Notes under the pieces: model-generated
The model's input: only the letters and a program-made list of their open reading frames with translations
What the model was told of the DNA's origin: nothing
The model's database searches: none
In this document: piece after piece, positions 7,370 to 15,051 of the stretch
Layout: each line of letters begins with the position of its first letter
How positions within the stretch are numbered: position 1 is the stretch's first letter
Position numbers and translations under genes: made by a program
Source of the DNA: CAZRUM01 sp964603435
GTDB lineage: Bacteria; Patescibacteriota; Patescibacteriia; Magasanikbacterales; UBA922
NCBI GenBank assembly: GCA_964603435.1
Contig: CAZRUM010000015.1
Span: 1 to 20,122 of the forward strand
Length of the DNA: 20,122 nt
Reading direction: 5' to 3'

Positions 7370-7432
7370 ACGCGTCTGCCGACTAGAATCTAACCTCTCA
7401 CGAGGTCAGGTTCTCCTACCAGGTAGACGCGT
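7370..7432 (+). ncRNA. Long structured hairpin (possible 3' UTR element or small RNA)
   Basis: ACGCGTCTGCC (7370-7380) pairs with GGTAGACGCGT (7422-7432) over 11 positions with one G-U. Inside, AGAA/TTCT (7385-7388, 7411-7414) and ACCTC/GAGGT (7393-7397, 7402-7406) around the loop TCAC continue the stem with internal loops. The terminator at 7449 lies just downstream, so the element would form the 3' part of the 6994 transcript, or a separate short RNA. No known RNA family is recognised. The same pairing could form in a minus-strand transcript. Confidence 0.5.
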
Positions 7433-7448
7433 CTTCTCATCAAAATAA

Positions 7449-7486
7449 AAATCCCTCCGACGTAATGTTGGGGGGATTTATTTTTT
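7449..7486. terminator. Bidirectional terminator between the 6994 gene and era
   Basis: AAATCCCTCCGAC (7449-7461) pairs with GTTGGGGGGATTT (7467-7479) around a five-base loop, including G-U pairs, followed by ATTTTTT. On the minus strand the hairpin is followed by ATTTTTATTTT, so it can end both the 6994 transcript and era. The stretch 7487-7527 holds only a REP-like motif with ATCCT/AGGAT ends (7499-7528). Confidence 0.85.
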
Positions 7487-7527
7487 ATAAACAACAGGAT
7501 CCTTCGATTTTCTTCGTTCACTCAGGA

Positions 7528-8379
7528 TTATACTCGTTCTACCCAATGTGGATCAACTTCTACTTCTAGTTCAAGGTATATTTTTTTATTGACAGCTTGT
7601 TCTAGTTCGCGACGAGCCATTTTACCAATCTCTTTTATTTTTAGACCACCTTTGCCAATGATAATTTTTTTGTAGCGAACAGCGTTTGTTAAAATTCTAG
7701 CTGAAATAACCATTACGTCTTTTTTATCTTCTACATTGTCAACTTCCACAGCAATAGAATAAGGAACTTCTTTTTCAAAAACAGAGAATGTTTTTTCACG
7801 GATAATTTCTGCAATCCAGAAATAATTATCAATATTTGTAAGTTGGCCTTCATTGTACATTTCTACACCTTCGGGCAAGAGTTCAATCACTTTTTCACGC
7901 AAAGGTTCAACATGTCTATCACGTAGGGCTGACAACCTAAAGAATGCATCAAAATCATCTTTCCAATTTTCATATTCTTCTTCATGGCTTTTCTCAGTTT
8001 TGTGAAGATCACTCTTATTGATTACTAAAATCTTTGGAATATCTAAATGTCTAATCATGCCATAGGTGGCACGTTCTTCATCCCCAATTTCACGTGTTGG
8101 GTCTACCACATAAACAATGACATCAATATCTTGCTCCAGGACGCTTCTGACTTTGTTTGTTAGCTTTGCTGTAAGAGGGTTTTTTCTATCTTTGAAGACA
8201 CCTGGGGTATCAATAAAAATAGCTTGTCCATCTGGCATATTCATGACGCCATGAATCTCATTACGAGTCATTTGTGCACGAAAAGACGTGGCAGCAATCT
8301 TGGTGCCCACTAGGGTGTTTAATAGAGTTGATTTTCCAACGTTAGAGCGTCCTACTAGGACTACAAAGCCTGATTTCAT
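7528..8379 (-). CDS. era: GTPase Era
   Basis: A 283-residue Era GTPase, which binds the 3' end of 16S rRNA and assists 30S subunit assembly. The GTPase domain shows G1 GRSNVGKST (10-18), switch region RAQMTRNEI (34-42), G3 DTPG (57-60), G4 NKSD (121-124) and G5 SAL (150-152). The C-terminal KH RNA-binding domain contains IIIGKGGLKIKEIG (239-252). The G1 motif has Ser where most Era proteins have Pro. The length is slightly short but complete. The gene diverges from rplI with overlapping promoters and ends at a bidirectional terminator. Confidence 0.95.
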   Translation of the reverse strand: MKSGFVVLVGRSNVGKSTLLNTLVGTKIAATSFRAQMTRNEIHGVMNMPDGQAIFIDTPGVFKDRKNPLTAKLTNKVRSVLEQDIDVIVYVVDPTREIGDEERATYGMIRHLDIPKILVINKSDLHKTEKSHEEEYENWKDDFDAFFRLSALRDRHVEPLREKVIELLPEGVEMYNEGQLTNIDNYFWIAEIIREKTFSVFEKEVPYSIAVEVDNVEDKKDVMVISARILTNAVRYKKIIIGKGGLKIKEIGKMARRELEQAVNKKIYLELEVEVDPHWVERV

Positions 8380-8402
8380 AAATATTTATTTAATTTAAGC
8401 TT

Positions 8403-8431
8403 ATTCTAGCACAGACTTGCACAAAAATCAA
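8403..8431 (-). promoter_or_regulatory. Promoter of era
   Basis: Read on the minus strand: TTGATT (8431-8426), a 17-base spacer, then TAGAAT (8408-8403). Transcription would begin near 8396, with a leader of about 17 bases. The -35 box lies within the spacer of the opposing rplI promoter, so the two polymerases should compete. Confidence 0.6.
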
Positions 8432-8445
8432 GCCTCTGCTACAAT
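8417..8445 (+). promoter_or_regulatory. Promoter of rplI
   Basis: TTGCAC (8417-8422), a 17-base spacer and TACAAT (8440-8445). The ATG follows after eight bases, so the transcript is predicted to be leaderless or nearly so. Confidence 0.65.
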
Positions 8446-8453
8446 ATAGCTAT

Positions 8454-8900
8454 ATGAGAGTTATATTTTTACAAAATGTACCTGGAACAGGTCAGAAAGG
8501 TGATGTCAAAGAAGTAGCTGACGGCTACGCTCGTAATTTTTTGTTTCGTCAAAAATTGGCCCGTCAGGCTACCAAGGAGGTCTTGGCTCAGGAAGAACTT
8601 ATACAGAAAAAACAAATGGCCGTGGATAATGTGGAACTTAAACAAGCCCAAAAAGATGCCGGCAAAATCGATGGAGTTGAATTAAATATAGTCGAAAAAG
8701 CTAGTAAAACTGGCACACTGTATTCTGCTATCGGTGGAAAAAGAATCGTCGATGAGATAAAAAAGCAGTTTAAGGTAAATGTTAAACCAAAACAGATTGA
8801 AATGAAGTCTGCAATAAAGGATATAGGAGAACATAATGTTCTGGTCAAATTTCCGCACGGTCTTGAGGCTGATGTCAAAGTCACTGTCTCCGAATCCTAA
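8454..8900 (+). CDS. rplI: 50S ribosomal protein bL9
   Basis: A 148-residue bL9 of normal length. The N-terminal rRNA-binding domain shows the family pattern VIFLQNVPGTGQKGDV followed by ADGYARNFLF. A long charged helix links it to the C-terminal domain (about 75-148), where SAI and DVKVTV are typical. bL9 binds 23S rRNA near the base of the L1 stalk and helps reading-frame maintenance. Some Candidate Phyla Radiation lineages are reported to lack bL9, so its presence is useful for placing this genome. It is transcribed alone, from its own promoter to its own terminator. Confidence 0.97.
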   Translation: MRVIFLQNVPGTGQKGDVKEVADGYARNFLFRQKLARQATKEVLAQEELIQKKQMAVDNVELKQAQKDAGKIDGVELNIVEKASKTGTLYSAIGGKRIVDEIKKQFKVNVKPKQIEMKSAIKDIGEHNVLVKFPHGLEADVKVTVSES

Positions 8901-8909
8901 ACTAACTGT

Positions 8910-8933
8910 CCCTCCGACTCCGGAGGGTTTTTT
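8910..8933 (+). terminator. Intrinsic terminator of rplI
   Basis: CCCTCCG (8910-8916) pairs with CGGAGGG (8921-8927) around a four-base loop, followed by six T (8928-8933). It starts nine bases after the rplI stop. Confidence 0.9.
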
Positions 8934-8947
8934 AATTTAAAAAAACG

Positions 8948-8956
8948 TGATATAAT
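8948..8956 (+). promoter_or_regulatory. Extended -10 promoter of the DUF1846-pyrG operon
   Basis: TGA-TATAAT (8948-8956) is a perfect extended -10 box with no real -35, placed 14 bases after the rplI terminator T-run. The expected start near 8963 gives a leader of about 19 bases. An ATG at 8974 is followed directly by a stop, so 8982 is the usable start. Confidence 0.6.
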
Positions 8957-8981
8957 ATTTTTTTATTTTTAACATGAATAT

Positions 8982-10484
8982 ATGAAAAAGCAAGGTTTTG
9001 ATACACAAAAATATTTAGATGCTCAGACTAAGGCTATAAAAGAGAGAGTTGGAAAATTTGAAAAACTTTATTTAGAATTTGGTGGTAAGCTCTCTTATGA
9101 TTTTCATGCCAGTAGGACACTTCCTGGTTATGAACCTACTGCCAAAATAGATTTATTAAAACAACTGGGTGATATTGATATTATCTATTGTGTTAGTGCC
9201 AAGGATATTGAAAGAGGTAAGGTGAGAGGAGATTCTGGTTTAACTTATGATTTCCAAATTTTGAAAGACATTTCTGATATTATTGGGTTTGGTCTAAGTG
9301 TCAGTTGTGTAGTCATAACGCGTTATGAGAGTGAGTCTTCAATTCCTAAACTTAAAAAGAAATTAGAAAATAATGGTTTGAAGGTTTATGTGCATACAGA
9401 AATTGAAGATTATCCTAATAATATAGAAAAAGTTTTGGCAGGTTATGAAAAACAACCATTGATAGAGACAGATAAAAAATTGACAATTGTTACTGGGGCT
9501 GGTGGAAATTCTGGTAAGATGGCGACTTGTCTTACCCAAGTCTGCAATGAGAGAAAAAAAGGTATTAAAACTGGTTATGCCAAATTTGAAACTTTTCCAA
9601 TTTGGAATTTAGATTTGAATCATCCTATTAACATTGCCTATGAGGCCGCAACCGCCGATCTTTTGGATGTTAATATGGTCGATCCATTTCATAAAAAAGC
9701 CTACGATGTTACTGCAGTAAATTATAATAGAGACATTGAGAATTTTGATATTCTGATTGGTCTAATGGAAAGTATTACCGGAGAAAAACAACCATTTGAC
9801 TATAGATCTCCGACTGATATGGGTGTTAATATGGCGGCCCAAGGAATAATTGATGATGGTATATGTAGAGAGGCTGCTGTCCAAGAAATAATTAGAAGAT
9901 ATTTTAGATATAGTAAGGAGAAGGTGGAAGGTGTAGAGACACAACAAACTTTAGATCAAGTTGAAATGATAATGAATAAAGTGGGGGCTAAAGAAACTGA
10001 TAGAAAAGTGGTAGAACCTGCTAGAAGTATTGCCAAAAAAGGTGAAGAAGAAAAAAAAGGTAATAACGGAATATTTTGTGGGTCAGCTTTAGAATTGGCA
10101 GATGGGACTATAGTTACTGGCAAAAACTCATCTCTTTTTCATGCAGAGTCAGCAGTAATCTTTAATGCTATAAAAGTTTTGGCTGAGATATCTGATGAGA
10201 TTCATTTATTGCCAGCCACAGTTATTCAAGATATCAATAATCTTAAAACAAAAATATTAGGAGAAAAAACAGAAAGTCTAAATGTTGAAGAAACTCTTAT
10301 TGCTTTGTCAGTTAGCACTAGTACCAATCCTGTTGCTAGTAAGTGTGTAAAAATGCTTAAAGAATTGAGAGGTTGTGAATTGCATACTACTCATTTGTTG
10401 AGTAAAGGTGATGAGGGCGGTCTTCGGAAATTAGGTATCAATGTTACGACAGATGCCCAGCCTAGTATTAGATATACAAAATAA
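8982..10484 (+). CDS. DUF1846 family protein
   Basis: A 500-residue cytoplasmic protein matching the DUF1846 family over its whole length. Characteristic segments are GFDTQKYLDAQ near the start, the highly conserved KLYLEFGGKLSYDFHASRTLPGYEP (about 28-52), and TGAGGNSGKMATCLTQV near 170. The last resembles a nucleotide-binding loop. Family members are widespread in anaerobic and fermentative bacteria; their reaction is not established as far as I know. The full length is present and no key block looks lost. The pyrG start is 14 bases after the stop, so the two genes share a transcript. A link to nucleotide metabolism through pyrG is only a contextual hint. Confidence 0.9.
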   Translation: MKKQGFDTQKYLDAQTKAIKERVGKFEKLYLEFGGKLSYDFHASRTLPGYEPTAKIDLLKQLGDIDIIYCVSAKDIERGKVRGDSGLTYDFQILKDISDIIGFGLSVSCVVITRYESESSIPKLKKKLENNGLKVYVHTEIEDYPNNIEKVLAGYEKQPLIETDKKLTIVTGAGGNSGKMATCLTQVCNERKKGIKTGYAKFETFPIWNLDLNHPINIAYEAATADLLDVNMVDPFHKKAYDVTAVNYNRDIENFDILIGLMESITGEKQPFDYRSPTDMGVNMAAQGIIDDGICREAAVQEIIRRYFRYSKEKVEGVETQQTLDQVEMIMNKVGAKETDRKVVEPARSIAKKGEEEKKGNNGIFCGSALELADGTIVTGKNSSLFHAESAVIFNAIKVLAEISDEIHLLPATVIQDINNLKTKILGEKTESLNVEETLIALSVSTSTNPVASKCVKMLKELRGCELHTTHLLSKGDEGGLRKLGINVTTDAQPSIRYTK

Positions 10485-10498
10485 TTATAAATTAATTT

Positions 10499-12136
10499 AT
10501 GAAAACAAAAAAACAAAAGTTTATTTTCATTGTGGGTGGTGTACTGTCTGGTGTGGGTAAAGGTGTAACCTCGGCTTCTATCGGTGCTATTATGAAGTCT
10601 AAAGGTTTTTCGGTAACTGCCCTAAAAGCTGATCCATATGTAAACCTGGATGCTGGAACCATGAATCCAACTGAGCATGGAGAGGTTTTTGTAACCGACG
10701 ATGGTGATGAGACAGATCAAGACATGGGAAATTATGAAAGATTTCTCGAGGAAGATTTAAATTCAGAAAATTATATGACAACCGGTAGAGTTTATCAGAC
10801 CGTGATTCAAAATGAACGTAGCATGAAGTACAAAGGTAAGTGTGTGCAAGTAGTACCACATGTACCAGAAGAAATCATTAAACGTATAAAATTTGCGGCT
10901 GATAAAAACAAAGCTGATATTACCACGATTGAAATTGGTGGGACAGTGGGGGAATATGAAAATCTACTATTTCTTGAAGCTGCTCGTATGATGAAGTTGG
11001 CTGATCCAGATAGTGTGGCTGTGGTTTTGGTTAGTTATTTGCCTGTACCGGGCCATTTGGGTGAGATGAAAACAAAACCAACTCAACATGCCGCTCGCCA
11101 GCTCAATGCTGTGGGGCTCTATGCTGATATTATTGTTGCTCGTGGACCACAAGAACTTGATAAACCCAGAAAAGAAAAACTAGCGGTATTTTGTAATATC
11201 TTAAAAGATAATTGTATTTCTGCACCAGATGTTAAATCTATTTATGAAATTCCTATTAAAATGGATAAACAGGGAATTGGTAATAGACTTTTGCAAGCTT
11301 TGGAATTAAAACCTCGAGTCAGTGATTTATCCAAATGGAAAAAATTAAATGCTAAAATAAAAGATGGTAAAAAGACAGTTAAAATTGCTGTAGTGGGAAA
11401 ATATTTTGGTACAGGTAAATATACTTTGTCAGATTCTTACATTTCAGTCATTGAATCAGTCAAGCATGGCGCTTGGGCAAATAATGTATCTGTGAAAATG
11501 GATTGGGTAGACAGTGAAGACTTTGAGAAAAGTTCAGTCAAGATAAAAAACCTTAAAAAATATGATGGTATTATTGTACCAGGTGGATTTGGTACACGTG
11601 GCATAGAGGGTATTATAAAGGCAATCAAGTTTGCACGTGAAAATAAAGTACCATATTTTGGACTTTGTTATGGTATGCAGTTGGCTAGTATTGAATTTGT
11701 ACGTAATGTACTAGGAAAAACAAAAGCGCATACTGTAGAGGCAGATGAAAATACATCTGAACCTATTATTATTGTAAATCCAAATCAAGCTAAAAATATT
11801 CGTGAAAATAGATATGGTGGTAGTATGAGGCTGGGTGCTTATGATTGTACTCTTCGTCATGGTACCAAGACTTACAAAGCTTATGGCAAGGAAGAAATTA
11901 GTGAACGTCATCGCCATCGTTATGAGTTTAATAATAAATACAGAGAAGCAATTGATAAAGCTGGCTTGCAGGTTGTAGGTATAAATCCAGAGTCAGATTT
12001 GGTCGAGATTGTTGAATTGAAAGATCATCCTTTCTTTGTGGGTGTGCAGTTTCATCCTGAATTCAAGTCTCGTCCGATGAATCCACATCCTTTGTTTAAA
12101 GCGTTTATTGCAGCAGCGAGTAAACAGAGTAAGTAG
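10499..12136 (+). CDS. pyrG: CTP synthase
   Basis: A 545-residue, full-length CTP synthase that aminates UTP to CTP using ATP and glutamine. The synthetase domain begins with GGVLSGVGKGVTS (13-25), followed by the UTP/Mg-binding segment DPYVNLDAGTMNPTEHGEV. The class I glutamine amidotransferase domain has the nucleophile C390 in PYFGLCYGMQ and the His/Glu pair H519/E521 in FHPEF. Leu after the Cys, usual in this family, is replaced by Tyr. It is the second gene of the DUF1846 operon, has no Shine-Dalgarno site, and ends at a bidirectional terminator facing the operon on the other strand. Confidence 0.98.
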   Translation: MKTKKQKFIFIVGGVLSGVGKGVTSASIGAIMKSKGFSVTALKADPYVNLDAGTMNPTEHGEVFVTDDGDETDQDMGNYERFLEEDLNSENYMTTGRVYQTVIQNERSMKYKGKCVQVVPHVPEEIIKRIKFAADKNKADITTIEIGGTVGEYENLLFLEAARMMKLADPDSVAVVLVSYLPVPGHLGEMKTKPTQHAARQLNAVGLYADIIVARGPQELDKPRKEKLAVFCNILKDNCISAPDVKSIYEIPIKMDKQGIGNRLLQALELKPRVSDLSKWKKLNAKIKDGKKTVKIAVVGKYFGTGKYTLSDSYISVIESVKHGAWANNVSVKMDWVDSEDFEKSSVKIKNLKKYDGIIVPGGFGTRGIEGIIKAIKFARENKVPYFGLCYGMQLASIEFVRNVLGKTKAHTVEADENTSEPIIIVNPNQAKNIRENRYGGSMRLGAYDCTLRHGTKTYKAYGKEEISERHRHRYEFNNKYREAIDKAGLQVVGINPESDLVEIVELKDHPFFVGVQFHPEFKSRPMNPHPLFKAFIAAASKQSK

Positions 12137-12153
12137 ATTTGTTTCAAATAAAA

Positions 12154-12178
12154 AAAACCACCCTACTAGGGTGGTTTT
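12154..12178. terminator. Bidirectional terminator between pyrG and the DUF6580 gene
   Basis: AAAACCACCCT (12154-12164) and AGGGTGGTTTT (12168-12178) form a perfect 11-bp stem with a three-base loop and A/T runs on both sides. It serves the convergent pyrG (+) and four-gene operon (-). Confidence 0.9.
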
Positions 12179-12194
12179 AAATTTGTAAAATTTT

Positions 12195-12731
12195 TTAGAT
12201 TTGTTCAGTCTGTATTTTTCTAGATTTTGTAGTAAGAATTTTTACTGCCTCAAATCCACCAACTAAAACGCCTACATAAAACAAATTACCAAGTAAACTA
12301 TTTCTGAAAAAAGGAATAGCCATTGTATAGCTTTGCATTAGCCCAGCTAGGTTGTGCATATACATAGTTCCAAAAGCCCAGACCGCAGTATTAGTTGCCA
12401 AGAAAAATAATATTGAACCGAGTAATGTGCCACCAAGGACAGTGCTGAACTTTTTATTTTTTCTAACCAATAGTCCGACTCCACCCATTAAAGCAAAACT
12501 AGCATAAACTGACGACATTATTTGCCATGAGTAAAAGCCAATAAAAATATCAGAAATAAACATGGCGGCAAGTGGCACTATAATGGCGTATTTTCGTGGT
12601 AAATACAAAGCACCAAATAAAGCAATCGCAGCAATTGGAGCAAAGTTTGGAGCGTGTGGTAATAGTCTGGCTGTAAGTCCAAGGATTATTAAGAGTAGTG
12701 GAATAAGAACTTTTTTATTATCTAGTTTCAT
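12195..12731 (-). CDS. DUF6580 six-helix membrane protein, ECF S-component-like
   Basis: A 178-residue integral membrane protein with about six hydrophobic segments (near 7-21, 30-45, 48-65, 73-89, 97-121, 144-164). Conserved blocks fit DUF6580: PHAPNFAPI (25-33), SDIFIGFY (60-67), FFLATN (109-114) and YTMAIPFF (135-142). Size and topology resemble substrate-binding S components of ECF vitamin transporters. It has no cysteine, so the Cys-based cobalt coordination described for the solo B12 S component BtuM is not available. I chose the ATG at 12731; a TTG at 12743 is a weaker option. The start overlaps the end of the lipoprotein gene by 14 bases, implying translational coupling. As last gene of a riboswitch-led operon it is the best candidate for the permease. 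The transport role is inferred. Confidence 0.8.
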   Translation of the reverse strand: MKLDNKKVLIPLLLIILGLTARLLPHAPNFAPIAAIALFGALYLPRKYAIIVPLAAMFISDIFIGFYSWQIMSSVYASFALMGGVGLLVRKNKKFSTVLGGTLLGSILFFLATNTAVWAFGTMYMHNLAGLMQSYTMAIPFFRNSLLGNLFYVGVLVGGFEAVKILTTKSRKIQTEQI

Positions 12732-13083
12732 ATTTAAATTCAATTTTACTATTTTTATTTACAGATGAATCAAGGTCTGACAGGCTATCGTCTATATATA
12801 GATTCCAATGGTTTGAGGCAGTGGCTATTACACCGTCTAATTCACCCAATTCTTCTCCAGACATTTTATAATCAATTTCTGATTCTACTAGTAATTGCTG
12901 TGCTGTACAGTTTTTTGTGGCTATAGTTTTTACATTATTTATAAAATTTTCTGACTTTACTATAGAAACATCATACTCGGCTGTGCCTGAAAAAATACCA
13001 GGATTTTTATCAGAATTTACACTACAACCACCGAGCAGTACAGCTCCGAGAACTAGGGAAAACATTAGAATTTTATTTTTCAT
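12718..13083 (-). CDS. Small lipoprotein with diverged DUF4430-like domain
   Basis: A 121-residue lipoprotein. Residues 1-20 form a lipoprotein signal with the lipobox LGGC, Cys20 being the lipidation site, so the mature protein should be tethered to the outer face of the membrane. The rest resembles a shortened DUF4430 domain. KNCTAQQLL lines up with the helix start of the DUF4430 protein at 15618, and HWNLYIDD (92-99) with YWIYYING. IEFKYET near the C-terminus lines up with IEWKYEK. I made this alignment by eye, so homology is probable, not proven. It is third in the operon and its stop overlaps the DUF6580 start. A ligand-binding or docking role is inferred. Confidence 0.75.
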   Translation of the reverse strand: MKNKILMFSLVLGAVLLGGCSVNSDKNPGIFSGTAEYDVSIVKSENFINNVKTIATKNCTAQQLLVESEIDYKMSGEELGELDGVIATASNHWNLYIDDSLSDLDSSVNKNSKIEFKYETR

Positions 13084-13085
13084 AT

Positions 13086-13170
13086 AGCATTGATTTATAC
13101 TGATTAAAACAGATGTGGAGGTTAATTAAAACAGATAAATAATCTGTATAAATCTGTTTCAATCAATGCT
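13086..13170. repeat. Palindromic element with 10-bp terminal inverted repeats
   Basis: AGCATTGATT (13086-13095) and AATCAATGCT (13161-13170) are exact inverted repeats bounding 85 bases. Inside are nested copies of AACAGAT/ATCTGTT, including the hairpin ACAGAT-AAATA-ATCTGT. The element fills the gap between the toroid and lipoprotein genes. It looks like a MITE or REP-type insertion. It may affect the level of the downstream genes through mRNA structure. Confidence 0.7.
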
Positions 13171-13172
13171 TA

Positions 13173-15050
13173 TTATATCAGAGTCTGTAGGAATCGCCAA
13201 CCTAGATATAGTCCTAGCCCAGAGGCCATCGCAGTGGCTGTACCAAAGACACCTTTGGCAGTATTGTTGGTAGGAATAGTGCTTGTCCCTGACACCAAGA
13301 CTTGACCGACGAATTCTTCTGGTGTGCTGGTAGGCTTTTCAATTTCTGGTAGTCTGTATTCATTTATCGGAAGCTTTTTAATTACGAGAGCAGGTGGATT
13401 TGTTTTTGGGTGTTGGATGATTTTAGTATCAGCTGGTGTGGATGTCGAGGTAGAGATATTTTCAGTGCTTGTCGAGACGCACCTCGGTGCGTCTTTACAT
13501 TCTTCTATATCTAGAGTAGTAGTTGTAGGAGTACTAGTAGGTGTTTCTATTTCTATTTCAATATCTGGTGTGGTTGTTGGTGTACTGGTAACAGCTTCTT
13601 CTGGCACTGGTGGAACATAACTAGAACCGCCACCACCATAAGTAAAAGTAGCACCGGCGGAAAAGTCTTCTACAATTGGATCAAGTATAATTGGCCAAGA
13701 TGTAGATTTTAGAGCAGGGACGACATGCTTCATTGCAAACCAGTCTACAGTTCCGGGCACCCAGGCAGATTCGTAATAGCCCTCATCTAATAAATTATTT
13801 ACCAGTGGATACCAAGGATTTTTACCAGTCTCAGTAAACCAGTCAGTCTGTGTTTCCCCAATAGCGTTAATTCCCATCAGTACCCAGCTGGTTGTCATAA
13901 TGTCAGAGCTATCATAACCCCAACCTCCGTCAGTTTTTTGAGTTGTTTTTAAGTAATCTTTGGCATTTGTCAAAATACTTTCATCAACATTAGCCCCATT
14001 TTTTTTTGCATAAGACAATGCATTCAAGACGGCTCCTGTGATATCATCACCGGCGGTTTTTTGAGTTGGGTCTGCCCAGTCTGGCCAGGAGAAAGCCCCG
14101 CTGTCTATTTGCCAAGATAGAGTAGTACTGACAATGTCGGTAATAATATTTTCAGTAGGGTCTACATCAAGAGCCAGTAGAGCCAAGAGTGCAAAAACAT
14201 CGTCATTAATTCCATTTAGACCATAAAGATTATCTGTGTAGCAAATAGTTTCCATTTTATTTTTTAAACCAAGCATTGCATCATCTGTTTTTGCTACACC
14301 AGCAGCGAGAAGTGCTAGTACATGGCGAGGATAAGTGGCACAAAAATTTAAATCGCTAAGGTCATCTAGATTGTATTCTTTTTCATATTCAAGAAGTGAT
14401 TTACCATTGTCTAGTTTTACATCGTCAGCATATTTATTATCAGATCCAAAAGATATAATAGCCCAGTCAGAAATAGTTCCATCCATTATCATACCGGTCT
14501 CGTCTTGTTGTGATTCAAAATAATCTAAAATTTTTGTGATAGCATTATCAATTTCAGTTTGTTCTATCAAAATATTTTCAATTGCAGGTGGGGGAGGGGG
14601 ATTATTGTCAGAATCACTACTTCCTTCGTCTACAGGATCGCTATCTTCCTCCGCTTTTTCTTCAACGTTCTCAGTAATTTCATCTGATATTTCTTCATTT
14701 TCTTCTTCCTCATTTTCTTCGGTTGTTTCATCAGTAGAAGTTTCTTCAGAAGATTCCTCATTTTCTGTAGATTCTTCTAGAACCTCCTGTTCCTCAACGT
14801 CTTCAATAGTCTCATCAGTTGTAGTTTCTGTAGTTTCTTCACTTTCTTCTTCTTGTTCCTCTGTTTCCTCGCCAGGAACTTCTTCAAGTTCTGATTCTTC
14901 AGAAACTATCTCAACTGCAGGTTCTTCGGCCGGAGTTTCTTCTGGTGTGGGTTCAGGTACTTCTTCTGCAAAGACAGGAGAGAAGAATAACATACCCAAA
15001 ATTATAAAAAAACTTACTAAAATTAATTTGTTAAATGCCAGATGTTTCAT
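13173..15050 (-). CDS. Secreted alpha/alpha-toroid protein, intrinsic-factor-like alpha domain
   Basis: A 625-residue surface protein. A signal peptide spans residues 1-28 (basic start, hydrophobic core, cleavage after VFA). Residues ~29-155 are an extremely Glu/Thr-rich linker ending in polyproline. Residues ~160-455 form helical repeats of the squalene-cyclase/prenyltransferase-like alpha/alpha toroid, with QKTDGGWGYDSSD (371-383), GLNGINDDVFALLALLAL, DDITGAVLNALSYA and YPRHVLALLAAG. The same fold is the alpha domain of intrinsic factor and transcobalamin. A Thr/Ser/Pro-rich stalk follows, then a weak C-terminal membrane segment (~600-625). The catalytic DxDD of cyclases is not evident, arguing for binding rather than catalysis. 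The ATG at 15050 gives a clean signal peptide one base after the upstream stop; an ATG at 15071 would overlap that gene. Confidence 0.85.
   Translation of the reverse strand: MKHLAFNKLILVSFFIILGMLFFSPVFAEEVPEPTPEETPAEEPAVEIVSEESELEEVPGEETEEQEEESEETTETTTDETIEDVEEQEVLEESTENEESSEETSTDETTEENEEEENEEISDEITENVEEKAEEDSDPVDEGSSDSDNNPPPPPAIENILIEQTEIDNAITKILDYFESQQDETGMIMDGTISDWAIISFGSDNKYADDVKLDNGKSLLEYEKEYNLDDLSDLNFCATYPRHVLALLAAGVAKTDDAMLGLKNKMETICYTDNLYGLNGINDDVFALLALLALDVDPTENIITDIVSTTLSWQIDSGAFSWPDWADPTQKTAGDDITGAVLNALSYAKKNGANVDESILTNAKDYLKTTQKTDGGWGYDSSDIMTTSWVLMGINAIGETQTDWFTETGKNPWYPLVNNLLDEGYYESAWVPGTVDWFAMKHVVPALKSTSWPIILDPIVEDFSAGATFTYGGGGSSYVPPVPEEAVTSTPTTTPDIEIEIETPTSTPTTTTLDIEECKDAPRCVSTSTENISTSTSTPADTKIIQHPKTNPPALVIKKLPINEYRLPEIEKPTSTPEEFVGQVLVSGTSTIPTNNTAKGVFGTATAMASGLGLYLGWRFLQTLI
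13475..13494. repeat. GC-rich hairpin inside the toroid gene
   Basis: AGACGCACC (13475-13483) and GGTGCGTCT (13486-13494) are exact inverted repeats around two bases. They lie in the Thr/Ser-rich stalk and encode the out-of-character residues KDAPRCVS. The GC content contrasts with the flanking sequence, suggesting a small palindromic insertion that kept the frame. Confidence 0.55.
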
Positions 15051-15051
15051 G

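Noticed and set aside
13173..15050. Squalene cyclase or prenyltransferase enzyme
   Set aside because: The helical toroid repeats are present, but the catalytic DxDD-type motif is not evident and the protein is secreted and membrane-tethered, fitting a binding role better.
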